A DNA stretch of 64,000 bases from Cordilura impudica. Taxonomy: Eukaryota; Arthropoda; Insecta; Diptera; Scathophagidae. Location: contig OY821517.1 in NCBI GenBank assembly GCA_963682025.1, forward strand, positions 25,897,620 through 25,961,619, written 5' to 3'. Positions 45,012 to 57,110 of the stretch are shown in pieces (the stretch's first letter is position 1; the number at the start of each line of letters is the position of its first letter). The notes under the pieces were generated by a model that saw nothing but the letters and a program-made list of their open reading frames with translations, had not been told where the DNA came from and did no database searches. Both the position numbers and the translations under genes were made by a program.

Positions 45012-48000
45012 CTGTAGAAGAAGACAAAATATTATCAGCATTATTTAGTTTAAAATTTACTAAACTTAAAGAACTTTTAAAAAATTCCTCGATTAAGTAG
45101 CAATAAGTTGAAGTACCACAATTGAAACGATTAACAGAATTAAGTTTAAATGGAACAATTATGAATGAAAACTATGATAAGATTAAGCTTTTGGGAGTCA
45201 GTTTAAACTTAAGTTTCTAGTGCTAAAAAAGTGAGTTGAACTAAGTTAGTTAAACTGTGCTATTGGAGATTCTTAAAAAAAAAACATCAGAATAAGAATC
45301 AGCAACACCGGTGTAAATCAAATCACCATTGTGGAGCTTGACATTATTAGTGGTAAATTGCTTATAACGTTTTGTCATAAGCAAGGCTGTGTAGTCATTA
45401 TTGCACGTACATGAAAAGTTCAAAGAATTTCTAAAATATTTGAAAGACAAAAAAAATATTCTTCGAAATTGGGGACGTAATATTGTACAGATATATAAGT
45501 AGATTTTAATTTATTTTATGAGAGTAAGTTCATTCAAGTACTTAAATTAAATAATATAAAGGTGTTTCATAATTTAAAATATTTTGGAATTTTATTATTT
45601 ATTATAGTATAGCCCAGCACTCGAAATTCGAGTGCAAGTTCTAGGAAATGTTATTTTTCGTACAATTTGTTTTCAATGTTTTTTTAATCTATATATATAT
45701 ATATAAAAATTTATGAATATTTAAATGAGCCTACAGGTATGCTAATCAATTTTAGTAATTCATAATTCAACACAGAGCGTTGATATAAAATTTAAATCAT
45801 TCGCATTAACAGGGTGTAACGAATTATTATAAATATTTTATATTAGTTAATATAATATATTTTTAAGACATATTATACATAAATTTTATCATCTCAGCTT
45901 CTCCTCCATATGAACTATAACTATGCCAATTTTCACACTCCTCCGTACCCGCATATTGCTTGAAAAGGGAACTAAAAATTTAGCTTCACGTATTAATATA
46001 TAGATTAGTGCGGGCAAGAGTCTAAATTGCATTAGCAGAACTTATACTCTGTTAGTGATCAAGTTGAAAATAGATGTTTGTGGTTTTTTAAGGTTTGGGG
46101 TTAATTTAATTGAATTTGAACAATATTCAGCATAAAATTAAAATTAATTTGTTTGTGTTAGAAAATATTATAGTTCAATTAAAAAAAAAAAAAAAAAAAA
46201 ACAAATGGTTTAATAATGAGAAAAAGTTGATAAATATCAAATAGCAATAATCCAAAATACAAACGAAGCTTGGGAAAACTACAAATCGATTAGAAATTTT
46301 TATAAAACAAAAATTTAAAACGAAAAGAATAAATACATTAAACACAATATAAATGATGCCAAAGACCAAAAAGAAATGTGGAAGGAAATAAAAAACTTTA
46401 TACTAAAATAAAGCCCAACTGTGATTCATTCTGTGATAACCAAATGGAATGTAAAGAACATTTTGAAATGGCCAATAACTTTAACAATTATTTTGTAAAT
46501 AGTATTAAGAATATAAGAGATGAAATAAATAATGTGCAATATATAAACAAAATTCCTGTGATAAACTGTAATTTCAAATTTCGCGCAATAAATGTAAATT
46601 AATTAAAAAGTATATGTACAAATTTAAAAAATAAACCAGACTACAATAAAATGTCCAGTAAAATCATACTAATGGATGTAATATAATAGGAAAAACAATG
46701 CTATATATAAAAATAAGTCACTACGGAATTGGAAGGAGTCTATGGTAACTCCTTTTGAAAAAATTGCAAAAAGATCAATTGGAGCAGTATATGGAAACAA
46801 ATAACTTATTATCCAAATACCAATCGGGATTTAGGAAGAAATATTCATCCGAAACATCAGTCAATTACCTAATAGACAGATAGAAAAAAAATAGAAAAAA
46901 TAGAAAAATCGTTGCAATATTTTTTGACTTTACATGAGCATTCGATACGATAGACAGAACCATATTACTTAAAAAATTGTATGAATACGGCGTCCGGGAT
47001 ATAAAACTGAAATGGTTTAAAACATACCTAGCAAACAGAAAACAAATCACGAAAATAAATAGAATTAAATCTAGAGAAAAAAAACACACACACTGAATAA
47101 AAAACTCGTACATATATGTAAACAAACACATATTTTTATTTTCATATCAATTATGTGTGTTTCTAAATTTTGTACTTTGCCCAACACAATCATAAATGTG
47201 TTTCATTTTAATACTTGACTGTGAACACGAATATGTTTCTATAACGTATTGTATTATTCGAACACACATAAACCACACAGTTTCGAGTGTAGCTATATTT
47301 TAAGTTCGTGTTCTGTTCGTGTTCTAAAAAAAAAACAAGTAAGAAAATTATAGTCGGTCTAGACCGACTATACGATACCCTATACCATGCGTTTAGAAAC
47401 CCTATCTCTTAGGCCCAACTAACTAGACATTGAAAATAAGCAAAAACCAAATTTGAGTGGGATTTTTATTAATTTTTTTTTGGCTGCAGATATGAAAACG
47501 TTCATATCGGATGCTATATCTATAAAGGGACTAGGTCCAAAAATGGACCGATCCTGATCATGTTTGGTAAAGTCTCTTGTATTTTGCAAAAATATGTACA
47601 AACAAAATTTGAGAAGAACCAGTGCAATATTTTTGTTTTTTAATAGATTTAAGTAAGATCGGGAAGCAGCTCTATATGGGGTCAAAGGGATCATTTTTGG
47701 ACTACTCATTAGTAGATGTAATGAACGCATACAAACCCAATTTGAGTAAGATCTATATGACAATTTGGATCTTATGGCAATTTATGTCGATTTCATATGG
47801 GTAATTTGTATGGGGGCTAGGTCTGAACATGGACCGATTCTCACCAATTTCAATAGCGTTCATCCCATGACCGACAAAAGCTTATATACCAAATTTCATC
47901 AAAATATATTCATATTTGCGACCTGCAGTTTGATTACAAGCTTTACATGGACACACAGACGGACGGACGGACGGACGGACATTGTTAAATCAACTCAGAA

Positions 48001-51000
48001 AGTGATTCTGATTCGATCGGTATAATTAAAGATGGGTCTAGGTCAAATATTTTTGGTTGTTACAAACAGCAGCACAAAGTCATTATACCCAAACCACATA
48101 GTGGTATAGGGTATAAAAATATAATAATAAAAATAAAAAAATAATAAAAATAAAAAACTAATAATAAAAAAACGAAAATAATTCATAAAAATAAGATTAA
48201 ACTGTTGTTATTCACTGAACTTCAATCTGTTTATTATTCACGAACTTAAAATAAAGCTACACTCGAACATGTGTATTGTTCATGTTCATGTTTATAGCTA
48301 CACTCGAAACTGTGTGGTTTATGTGTGTTCGAATAAAACAATACGTGATAAAAACATGTTCGTATTCAGAATCAAGTATTAAAATGAAACACATTCTGAT
48401 TGTATTCTTCAAAGTACAAAATTTAGAAACACACATAATTGACATGAAATTAAATTTATTTGATGTGTGTATTTTCTGAACCTTGATAATATATAATAAT
48501 TATGGATTACCACAGGGATCAATCTTAGGAGCATTATTATTTATCATATACATTAATGACATGCCAAACATAGTGGATAATTGTGAAATAATATTGTATG
48601 CAGATGATACACCAATTTTTACTGAAACAGATTTAGATACTCAATGCTACGGCAAACTTAATCAAGACATGGAAAATGTTGAGTGGCTAAAAATGAACAA
48701 ACTAAAATAAACGAAAACAAAACTAAATTAATGGAAATTAATATGAACACACACATAACATTCAAAATAATTAATGCAATAATAGAAAAAGTAGATAATA
48801 TCAAATATTAAGGATTCTTAATAGACAAAAATTTAAAATTTAAAGATCATGTTGAATACATGTATAAGAAAATTGACAAGAATATCGGGTTTTTTAAACG
48901 TTTAAGAAACAAAGTAACAATAATAACTGCAGTAAATATCTATAAAACTATGATAAAACAGCATTTTGAGTATGAAGTCAACCGTATTATTTTCATGCTG
49001 TTCAGACCAACAAATAACTAGGCTGCAAAAACTACAAAATAAAGTTATGCGCATAATTTTAAAATGCAATCGATTTTCGTCAATAAGATATATAGTAGAC
49101 ACACTGAAATGGCTAAACATCCAGCAAAGGCTCCAACTTAACATAATATTTTTTATCCAAAAAAATCAAAATGGGAAGAGCACCAGATTGATCGAACAAA
49201 TAAGATATGTTAGAGAGGTTCACCTTATAACCTTAGGAATGCCTTAGACTTTAGACCACAGCAAGCAGATACCACAGCAATGCAAAAATCGTTATTTTAC
49301 AAAGGATTGAATCTTTACAATGTGATGCTGAATGATGTCAAGAACGAAACAAATGTAAATCTTTTTAGAAAAAAAAACTGTAAATTTTATTAAAAATGTT
49401 AACTTTTGATCTGAGTATATAATAATATTTTGTTAAATTAATATGAAATGCATTTTAAAAGTATTTAAATACTACTGATAATAAACTAAACTAATATTAT
49501 ATCGCACCTGTACCTCTAAAGTGAGCCAAATAAAATTTTTCAATTTTCACTTTTTGCAAGAAAACGATACACAGTGGTCATATTTATCCACTGTAAAAAT
49601 CTTACATCGGTTTTTCTAGTCTTTCGCAAAAAAAAAAACACAGTTGTAACCCTCTTTGCGTTATAACAAAAGCTTCTTTAGAATCCACTAAAAAGACATA
49701 TTTTAAGTTGCACCCATAAAACTTGTTATTTTTGATGATCACTAAAAAAATCGCAAAATCTACTGTTGTATACTTATTATTCGCAATTCTTTACAATGAA
49801 ACAACTGTTTTTAAATTTTATAGTAAATATTAAAAAAAACCGTTTTTAGCCTCTACTGAAAATTTGTAAATTTTGAGTTGACTTATTTTAGAGGTACAGG
49901 TGCGATATATTATGGGTATGGTGTTTTAGTTAATTTCTTATTAAAAAAAAAGAATTACATTGAAAACTGAAAGTCTAAGTGGAGTTAAAGTTTCATTTGA
50001 GTAGCTGTTGGCATACAAATAATTAATTTGAACTCCAAATATTTAATATAATTTTATTTTTTTTTTTTAAATAAAAATTAAAGAAAATTTAGACGGGCAG
50101 AGGCAGTCCAAGCATATTCGCCTAAATTTAGTGGAAAATAGCGGAGACACAGAACCTCCAACAGTCTTAGCTATATTTAAAATACATTTTTACCAGGAAT
50201 GAAAGGAAGCAAAGAAATTTAACCGTTCTTCAAGTTTAGCAAAAAAGATGCAATTCCAGGAATTTTATTGACGACTCCACAGCCCTGTTATGCGTTTTTT
50301 ACAAAGACTTCAAAAATACCTCTCGTACAAAAAAGAGAGTTAAGTCGTAAACATTTACGTGCGTTGATTTCTATGAATACTCAACAACATTATGTCGATC
50401 AACTCGCTTTGACTGTTGGTGATGAAGCACCATCCTATCGCTGCTTTTCCGAATTGAATCGTGGACATCGTTCACTCCAGAAAGATTTTTGTGAAGGCCG
50501 TCTAAAATCGGTTGTTGTCCCAGAATATATCGATGCTGTGCGGGAACTAATGTTACATGATCGTCTTGTGAGCATTAGGCAATCTATAACATTAGTTCAA
50601 TCCCAAACAATTAGTAATATATGAAAAATCGCTCAAAATAGGTTTATGTCTATTGATCCAAAAAAAAATATTGAAAAATTTTGATCGCGGTGCTTCAAAG
50701 AAGTCTACAGGCGACAAATCTTGGATCAGTGCATATGAATCTGAAACTAAACAGCAGTCGACAGCAGCAATGGCAACCTTCTTCCAAGAAAAAAGCGTAA
50801 AACAGTACCCCAAAAAGCGCTTAAAGGCTCTAAATTAGAATGAAAGTAATAGCGCTAAAAAAACACTAATTATATGTTTATAAAAAATTAAAATAATTTT
50901 TATTAACTCTCAAAAAAGTTCAATATTATTTGTACATCTAAGACCATTTAGTATTTAATGAAACGTTTTGAAGTGTATATCAGACATGTAACCTAAATAA

Positions 51001-53502
51001 CAACAGGCATTTTTAATCTTTATTTGATTAAGGATAATATATTCCTTTTTTTAAACTTATTTCCACTGAACACTGTTTCGACTTCAGCGTTTGAGTTCGG
51101 AAAAGTCAATGTCAATATTATCTACAATGAAACTTCATAATTTAGAAAACGGGAATTCATAGTTTTTCAAGTTAAGTACTTCTTCGTTTTTTTTCCTTTC
51201 CAAATTCTTTTATAAAATTTATAACATCTTCAGAGTTTATTGCAAAAATATTTTCCACGCTGAGTTATGAAATATTTTTAATGTTGTAAAATTAAATGGC
51301 AATTTAACTCTTAGCTCGTAAATAACAGATTTTGTGTACTCAATCAACTTTTGTTTGTTTAATCGTTTGCCCGTTGCATCAATATTATTCAATTTAATCA
51401 ATTTAATCAATAAATTCGTTTTTTATATTTGTTCATTCAAAGAGTAAATAAAATATAAACGAATTTTTTGCCTTAACTTGAATGAATGGGATAGTCAAAG
51501 ATTCGTCGATTTGTGCAATAATTTCCCCAAAAAGGTAAAAAAATCCACAACAATGCACGAAAACGCCTCCTGGCGGCTGTTAAAAATAAAAATAAATGTG
51601 AAAAATGGATTTTCCGACCCAAAAAACCCCCGGTATACACATTTGCAATATTTTTTTTTCACATTTGAATGAGTATTATGGAAATATCATGAAAATATCT
51701 TCATCGAAATTTTGGCAGGCTCGAAAATGATTTTAGAGTTATGGTTCCTTGGGCAAATATACTTGTTATGGCCCATAGTACCAGAATCGCGATGAACCCA
51801 TGGAGATTTTTTCGGCACCCTACAATTTGACCTACCCTAATATATATATAAGTAAACTTTGGATAAATGCCACAATAAAAAACTGCTTGAAAGAACAACT
51901 GTTGGTCTGAAAACAAAATGTCATTGAGGTATCAAGTTTAATAAGTCCAAAAGACAATTTTTAAATACCAGATTGATTCACATTATGCTATGTTAACTTA
52001 CCCACGACTTCTTCATCTTCCTCTTCTCCTTCACCTTCGCCATCATTAGACTCTTCCTCTTCTTCCATTTCATAATCTTCTACACCCTCAAACAAACGCT
52101 TTTCTTGCTTGGTCATCTTACGATAATAACCCTTAGGAGCGATATATGTTCCAGCAGTAATACGCGATATCATAGCCCTCAAATAATGTTTTTCTTTGCC
52201 TGGGAAGCAAGGATACGAAACAATATCGGCCTCCAAGTCGCCAGTTAAAAATTTTTTTATTTGTCGTGAACACTTTATTTGCTTTGGTGTTACAATGGGC
52301 AATTCAATCCAATCATCCGATAATGAGTTTACAACAAAATAAGCATAACGATTTAAGCCAAAGCCAATGGGTTCGGGAGGAATATCGAAAACTTCTTCAA
52401 TTTTGATCAATGGCACCGGAGCAGCATTTGGTTGCATTTGGAAAAGTTCTTCCTCTGGATAGTTTTCCCAACCTAAAGCACCAGGTGTTAATTCGGGACC
52501 AATGTGCGACGGCAGTTTACGGCTCTCTAGCTTCTCATTATTCTGATCGGCTTGAGTCTCTAAAATTTCCTTTTTCATTTGCAGCAACCGGGAATCGCAT
52601 TCATCATTGCTTAAAGTAGCTTCCACCACATAGTAAGAAGCCTTAAGACCATTTATAACGCCCCAAAAACGACATTGTACTATAGAAGGATGAGTTTGTA
52701 AACGATCCATAGAACAGGCTAATTGAAAAATATCATCTGAGCAAATACTAAAGCCGCATTGATTCCAATAGAACTGTAAATGTTGTACACATTCATAAAA
52801 TGTACGAAAAATTGCTAGGGTCTCCTGGCGTAGTTCCAATTTAAAATCATCTGCTTTTGCATGCTCTTCTTCTATGCACTCATCAGTAACGCCTTGAAGA
52901 TCCGGTTCGACGGGATAGGGTAACTTCATGGATATCAATTGCTTCTTGGCAACCTTATACAAACGCGACTCTTCAAATACAGCATCTGGTGGAAAACGTT
53001 CAGGTAGATGAAATTTTTGTTCACGCACACTACGACTGAATTCTTCAAAAAAATCTATAACATTGGGTGGGCGTTCATCTATAATGCGTTTAATTATATC
53101 GGATAGGTGATCAAATCTAAAATAAAATTCAGTTCTATAACAAAACAATTCATTTTTTTTTGGGAAAACTTACAAATTATCGCCACTTATTGTACTATAT
53201 TGTTGCATAATCGATTTTGCTAAGGCCAATTCATAACGAATATTTGGCGAGTCCGGTAGTGGTGATCTTTGTAGACGACAGTCTTGCTGGAGTACTCCGC
53301 TAGACATCGAAGATGATGAACTACTTGTTTGTAAAATAGATTGACATTTAATGGACGAATCTTCTGGTGAGTGGGGCAATTTTAAAGTTTTCTCATCTTC
53401 ATTACAAGGTTTTACACATGGATAATCCAAGCTAATTTGATTACTACTTGTAGTGCCCACTGTAAGGAAGTCATCGCACGATAGTTTAGCATTTAGATCC
53501 AT
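44287..53502 (-). CDS. Rsph4a: Radial spoke head protein 4/6 homologue, 3 exons, 722 aa
   Basis: Subunit of the radial spoke head of motile 9+2 axonemes, which passes signals from the central pair to the dynein arms; in flies this means sperm tails. Exons: 53502-53174, 53116-52002, 45011-44287, all GT-AG and in phase (Leu codon split at the first junction, Asp codon at the second). Exon 1 is Ser-rich. The family region starts at [18 protein letters not shown] and includes [44 protein letters not shown] and, in exon 3, [42 protein letters not shown]. The length equals the ~720 aa of animal RSPH4A/6A. Acidic low-complexity stretches flank the second intron, and the tail is poly-Asp from a (CAT)n run. 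Rsph4a is used because flies have one such gene; RSPH6A is an equal homologue. Confidence 0.94.
45604..46004 (-). mobile_element. Non-autonomous Helitron, copy 2
   Basis: Same body as 29559-29957, starting on the minus strand TCTATATATTAATACGTGAA after an A and ending in the GCACTCGAATTTCGAGTGC hairpin and GGGCTATACTA. The final G of CTAG is T here, so this copy is slightly decayed. Confidence 0.82.
47070..48483. mobile_element. Long-inverted-repeat element E, copy 2, nested in LINE
   Basis: Arms of about 270 bp (47070-47330 and 48235-48483) are inverted copies carrying AATTATGTGTGTTTCTAAAT, TGTGTTTCATTTTAATACTT, CGAACACACATAAACCACAC and CGAGTGTAGCT. The right end reads inward GGTTCAGAAAATACACACA. 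Between the arms lies GTCCGTCC copy h. Removing it brings the two LINE halves together. Non-coding; long arms and no transposase suggest a fold-back element. Confidence 0.78.
47333..48118 (-). repeat. GTCCGTCC repeat, copy h (full length)
   Basis: Runs from CAAGTAAGAAAATTATAGTC to GGTATAGGGTATAAAAAT. One of the best-preserved copies, including the GACGGACGGACGGACGGAC tract at 47960. It is the youngest layer here: repeat in element E, in a LINE, in a host intron. Confidence 0.85.
49503..49904. mobile_element. MITE with CGCACCTGTACCTCTAAA ends, TSD ATAT
   Basis: CGCACCTGTACCTCTAAA at the left and its inverse at the right bound 402 bp of non-coding DNA, flanked by ATAT on both sides. Inside, CACAGTGGTCATATTTATCC ACTGTA forms a further short palindrome near 49573. 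Superfamily not assigned. Confidence 0.75.
50225..50840 (+). pseudogene. Mariner transposase, 5' half, second family
   Basis: The plus frame reads [19 protein letters not shown], then [39 protein letters not shown], and after a frameshift [28 protein letters not shown]. These are the N-terminal helix-turn-helix region and the block around the first catalytic Asp (here GDKSW for GDESW) of a mariner transposase of a different subgroup from the ones at 13.5 and 60 kb. The 3' half is missing. Confidence 0.8.
50841..52001. other. Intronic sequence, nothing supported
   Basis: AT-rich part of the radial spoke intron next to exon 2. Short frames have no recognizable similarity. Confidence 0.45.
52002..53116 (-). 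CDS. Rsph4a: Radial spoke head exon 2
   Basis: 1,115 nt, from [10 protein letters not shown] to an acidic Glu/Gly run ending EDEEVV. Carries most of the radial spokehead domain. Acceptor ATTTTAG, donor GTGG|GTAAGT. Confidence 0.95.
53174..53502 (-). CDS. Rsph4a: Radial spoke head exon 1
   Basis: 109 codons plus two bases. Ser/Thr-rich and probably disordered ([14 protein letters not shown]), followed by the helix [19 protein letters not shown] at 53502 is preceded by an in-frame-free AT-rich leader; the donor is AATTT|GTAAGT. Confidence 0.9.
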
Positions 53503-53920
53503 TTTTAAAATATCTTAACAGCAGTTGCAAGATTTTCAGCCTTGATTTGTTCTGACTTGTAGAAAATTTTTGAAATTTGTTTAAAAATATTTTTATTAAT
53601 TCTACTGACGTTTCTTTAAAAGATTCACAATGGAAGAGTAGTGATTATAAAAAAATGAATAAATAAAATAACACATTTCGATATCGATTTCATATGGTTA
53701 GTTTCTGATTTATCGAAAAGGACTGATCATATTCACTTTTATTACGTATGTTCCAGTCGCGCCGAATTTGTGCGGCTTTTTGCAAATGGCATTATCGATG
53801 TCGATTTTCTTCATAAATACAACTCTATCGACCATCTTTTAAAAATTGCGGTATTTTTTTATGTAAAATTCGACAAGAAATGTCGTTGTGTGTTTTGATG
53901 GTGACAGCAATTAAAACCAA
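53503..53920. other. 5' flank of the radial spoke gene
   Basis: Non-coding and less AT-rich than the surroundings near 53730-53890. It must contain the promoter of the minus-strand gene, but no TATA or clear initiator could be singled out. Confidence 0.4.
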
Positions 53921-54600
53921 GTAAAAAAAATTATAGTCAGTCTAGACCGCCTATACGATACCCTACGTCAAGAGACCCTTTCTTTTAGGTCCAACTATAT
54001 GGATATATAACATAATCATAAACTAAATTTGAGTGGCATTGTTATTAATTTTTTGCCTGCAGTTATGCAAAAGTTCATATCGAATGCTATGTTTATAATG
54101 AGGACTAGGTTGAAAAATGGACCGATCCCGACCATATTTGCTAAATCACTTTGATTGATTTGAGTAAAGATCGGCAAGCAGCTTTATATGTGGGCTATGA
54201 CTAAGAATTGTCATAAAGGATTTATTCTAGGACTACTGATTAATAGATGTAATGAATACACAAACCAAATTCGACCGAGGTCTATATGATAATTTGGATG
54301 TTATGGCAATTTAAGTCGATCTCATAGGGGTCATTTGTATGGGGACTAGGCTTGAACATGCACCGATTATCACCAATTTGAATAACTTTCGTCCTATGTT
54401 CTAGAAATGCTTACATACCAAATTTCGTCAAAACATATTAACGCACAGACGGACTGACAGACAGACGGACGGGCATTGCTAAATCAACTCAGCCAATGAT
54501 TCCGAGTCGATTGGTATATTATAAGCTGGGTATAGGTTAAATATTTTTGGTAGTTACAAACTTCAGCACAAACTCATTATAGGGTATAATAAAGAAAATA
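53921..54600 (-). repeat. GTCCGTCC repeat, copy i
   Basis: Begins CCAAGTAAAAAAAATTATAGTCAGTCTAGACC and ends CTCATTATAGGGTATAAT. The family order is intact with scattered substitutions. Confidence 0.75.
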
Positions 54601-54810
54601 GAAAAGAGTCTGGTAAAAAAAAAACTGCCACAAAAATTAGTAATTATGAGTAATTATAGAAACAACTAAAAAGTTGTTTTCGATTTCCACAACTTAATAT
54701 TTAAATACACTAGTCGGCATGATGCATTTTTGTATTAAATTTTTAGTTGTCTTTGTAGAATATAATTATTTTTCTTTGTTTGGTTTAGATATTGCTAATC
54801 TACATATAAT

Positions 54811-54958
54811 ATTAATAGGCTAGGCGATTTCTTGTGACCGATGTTTTGTTCTACCGTTTTATCCCGATTTGGACCAAACATATATTATTTGAAAGGTATT
54901 TCTTTTTAGCTGCTCTCCAGATTTCCAGATTTTTAAATTTTGCCCTTTATTTTGAGTA
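54811..54958 (+). repeat. Interspersed repeat, partner of 6154-6300
   Basis: About 150 bp matching 6154-6300 in inverse orientation, from TAATAGGCTAGGCGATTTC to TTGCCCTTTATTTTGAG. Non-coding; no ends identified. Confidence 0.65.
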
Positions 54959-55104
54959 AATTGCATTTAAAGTTGCAACTAGCACATACATAAAATTATA
55001 CATATGCTATGTGTGTGTTTATTAAATTTGAAAATGTGTTTGTAATAAATATGAGTTTGTTTTTTGTATTGATTTGTGAATTGGGTCTCCATTTAATGAA
55101 AAAA

Positions 55105-55150
55105 TTAAATTTCCTAGAATTTGCACTCGAATTTCGAGGGCTGGAACTAG
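55105..55150 (+). mobile_element. Helitron 3' end, solo or decayed copy 3
   Basis: CCTAGAATTTGCACTCGAATTTCGAG then GGCTGGAACTAG corresponds to the last ~45 bp of the Helitrons at 29559 and 45604, including the hairpin and CTAG. The following base is C instead of T and the 5' part was not found. Confidence 0.6.
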
Positions 55151-55289
55151 CAATAGTTTCTTTCATAAAAAATTATAAAGATATGAATGAAAGTAATTTT
55201 GGGGTGTTGGCAGAAGTAATTTGACAAGTTATTATTATTAAAAAATTAAGCTTACTATTTAACAAATGTATAGAAATTTGGCTTCAATA

Positions 55290-56210
55290 ACTTTTTAAAG
55301 GCGTCTTGGAGCTAAGTTCAGTAAGTTTTGAAGGACCGCTGAGGATATCTCATTCCAAAGGGAAGTGGCCTCTTTGATTTTATGTAAATAACCAATACAT
55401 TAACGTTTGATAAGAGACCACACGTTTTCAATGGTGTTCTAGTCTGGACTTTGGGGTGGCTAGTCCAGAGTAGTAGCACCAACATCCTTCAAATATTTGG
55501 ATATCATCCTGCTTATTTGGCATGGGGTATAGTGATAAATGATTCTCCGCTCAACCTGTCACCGGAAGGGAAAGCGTTACCATTTAGGGTATTCAAATAT
55601 TGGCCTTGGTTCATCGAGTCGGCGATGGGAACCAAGTCACCACACCCATTGTTCGTAATGTACCCCCAGAACATGACAGAGCCTCCACCATGGCTCACTT
55701 TTTGTCCTTCGTACCTATGGCAGCCTTACAAAAATCTTTTGTTTTGATGAGTTGAACTCAAAGAAGCTTGATCTGTCCATAGAACGCTTCTCCAAAACTC
55801 TTTTGGCTTCTGCAGATGCTCCTTTGGGAAGGCCAATCTTTTCAGCTTGTTCACATCTGATATGGAGGTATGTTCTTGCTTTGTATGTTTTAAAATCTCC
55901 GTCTTTTAAACGTCGCCGAACACTACGCTCACTGATTGGATTCTTGGCCAAGTGATTCCACTGATTTGCTGCAGACTGAGGCTTAGTTGAATATTTTTGT
56001 GAAATTCCCGCAGAAGGATTCGGTCTTCAATTAGCGTTGTTTTGCGTTTAGCACCTGATCTAGGTAAGTTTCTGATGTCATTAGGATCCTTAGTTTGTTA
56101 ATTTGATAGTCTTTTACTGCAGCACCAGAATTAAAATTGCCAATATTGAAGCTCTAGCAACATAGCCTAATTCAGCCGTTTTTCCCATGGTCTCGAATAA
56201 CTTTTATTCA
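55290..56210 (-). pseudogene. Tc1-like transposase remnant
   Basis: Minus frames read MAKNPISERSVRRRLKDGDFKTYKA (55951 on), the helix-turn-helix part of Tc1 transposases, and GGGSVMFWGYITNNGCGDLVPI (55698 on), the block between the first and second catalytic residues. Downstream (near 55440) the broken sequence resembles the DWPPQSPDLNPIENVW block. Frameshifts and stops throughout. Confidence 0.82.
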
Positions 56211-56589
56211 ATATTTTATTTGAATATTATAAAAAATGTCAATAAAATTTAAATACCAATGTTATTTGATTGTCACTTGCTAAACCATGCGCGAACACTG
56301 CCACAAAGATTTTGTTAAAATACTTATTCCATGAAAAAATTCGCTGTCTGCTTACTTTCTTGTCAGCAGAATGCAAAGCGTGAACGACAAAATATTGGGC
56401 ACGGGTATAGCTATAAATATGGATTTTATTTTGAACATAACCCGTGTACCGTTAGTTCATGCAATCACACGAACTGAACAAGAAAACATAGTTGCGTATG
56501 TCAAAATAATTATGCCGGCTAGTGTAAAGCTAAGAAAAATATTTTTAATGTTTTTATTTATACTAGCTTTATTGGATAGATAATTTTTT

Positions 56590-57110
56590 GGGCCATGTGG
56601 CCGCTACGACTGGCGCGAAAATGGCGAAACCTGAAACTCCGCAGCATTTGCGGTCTTACTTTGCCAATAACTCATCGAATGTTGATTTCCAGGTGTTCAA
56701 TTGTCTTTGGTTTATCGGCGTAGATGATAACCATAACCCCTAAGAAAATAATCCAATGGGGTTAAATCACACGATCATTGTGGCCAATTAACAGGACCAT
56801 TACTTGAAATTATTCATTCATCAAAAGTCTTTGAGTAAATTAATTGTAGCGTGCACTGTGTGGCATGTGGTTGGAACCACATGTCAGCAAGATTGATGCC
56901 AGTACATTGAGGTACGAAAAAACTTTTAATCAATTCTCTATATCGTTTACCGTTGACAGTAAATTTCATTAAACATTGCGTCCAAGACCCACCTTAAAAT
57001 CGTTACTAGCATCCCTTTGATAACTTCCTTCAGCGAATATTCGCAGTGAGGCTGCCAACGACAGTGTCTGGCTCACACATTTTGTTGTAGAGGGATCACG
57101 AAGTCTTGGT
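56590..57110 (-). pseudogene. IS630/Tc1/mariner-type transposase remnant (Tc3-like group)
   Basis: The minus strand reads VNGKRYRELIKSFFVPQ, ADMWFQPHATQCTLQLI, SSNGPVNWPQ and CDLTPLDYFL, the C-terminal half of the family with WFQQDGATCH degraded and the last Asp in TPLDYF. The N-terminal half is absent, and stops break the frame. Confidence 0.7.

Larger units (their letters stand above)
46200..49390 (+). mobile_element. Second LINE fragment, split by element E
   Basis: Reverse transcriptase pieces in several frames: before the insert, [23 protein letters not shown] and [28 protein letters not shown]; after it, 48483-48710 with [22 protein letters not shown] and the catalytic ILYADDT, then [19 protein letters not shown] and, in another frame, [18 protein letters not shown]. 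It is 5' truncated and interrupted by stops. Clade uncertain (CR1/jockey-like), clearly different from the LINE in the dehydratase intron. Confidence 0.8.
45012..52001 (-). other. Large intron 2 of the radial spoke gene (7.0 kb)
   Basis: Donor GTAAGT at 52001-51996, acceptor CTACAG at 45017-45012. Contents: Helitron copy 2, a LINE split by element E, a MITE and a mariner fragment. Roughly 45020-45600 and 50840-51990 show nothing recognizable. Intron 1 of the same gene is only 57 bp. Confidence 0.9.

Noticed and set aside
47419..48025. Frames on both strands up to 114 aa, and similar ones at 11.8, 15.8 and 41.8 kb
   Set aside because: They are chance frames in copies of the GTCCGTCC repeat; frames are not kept between copies.
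55009..55224. 71-aa plus-strand frame
   Set aside because: It spans the Helitron 3' hairpin region and AT-rich flank; no similarity seen.
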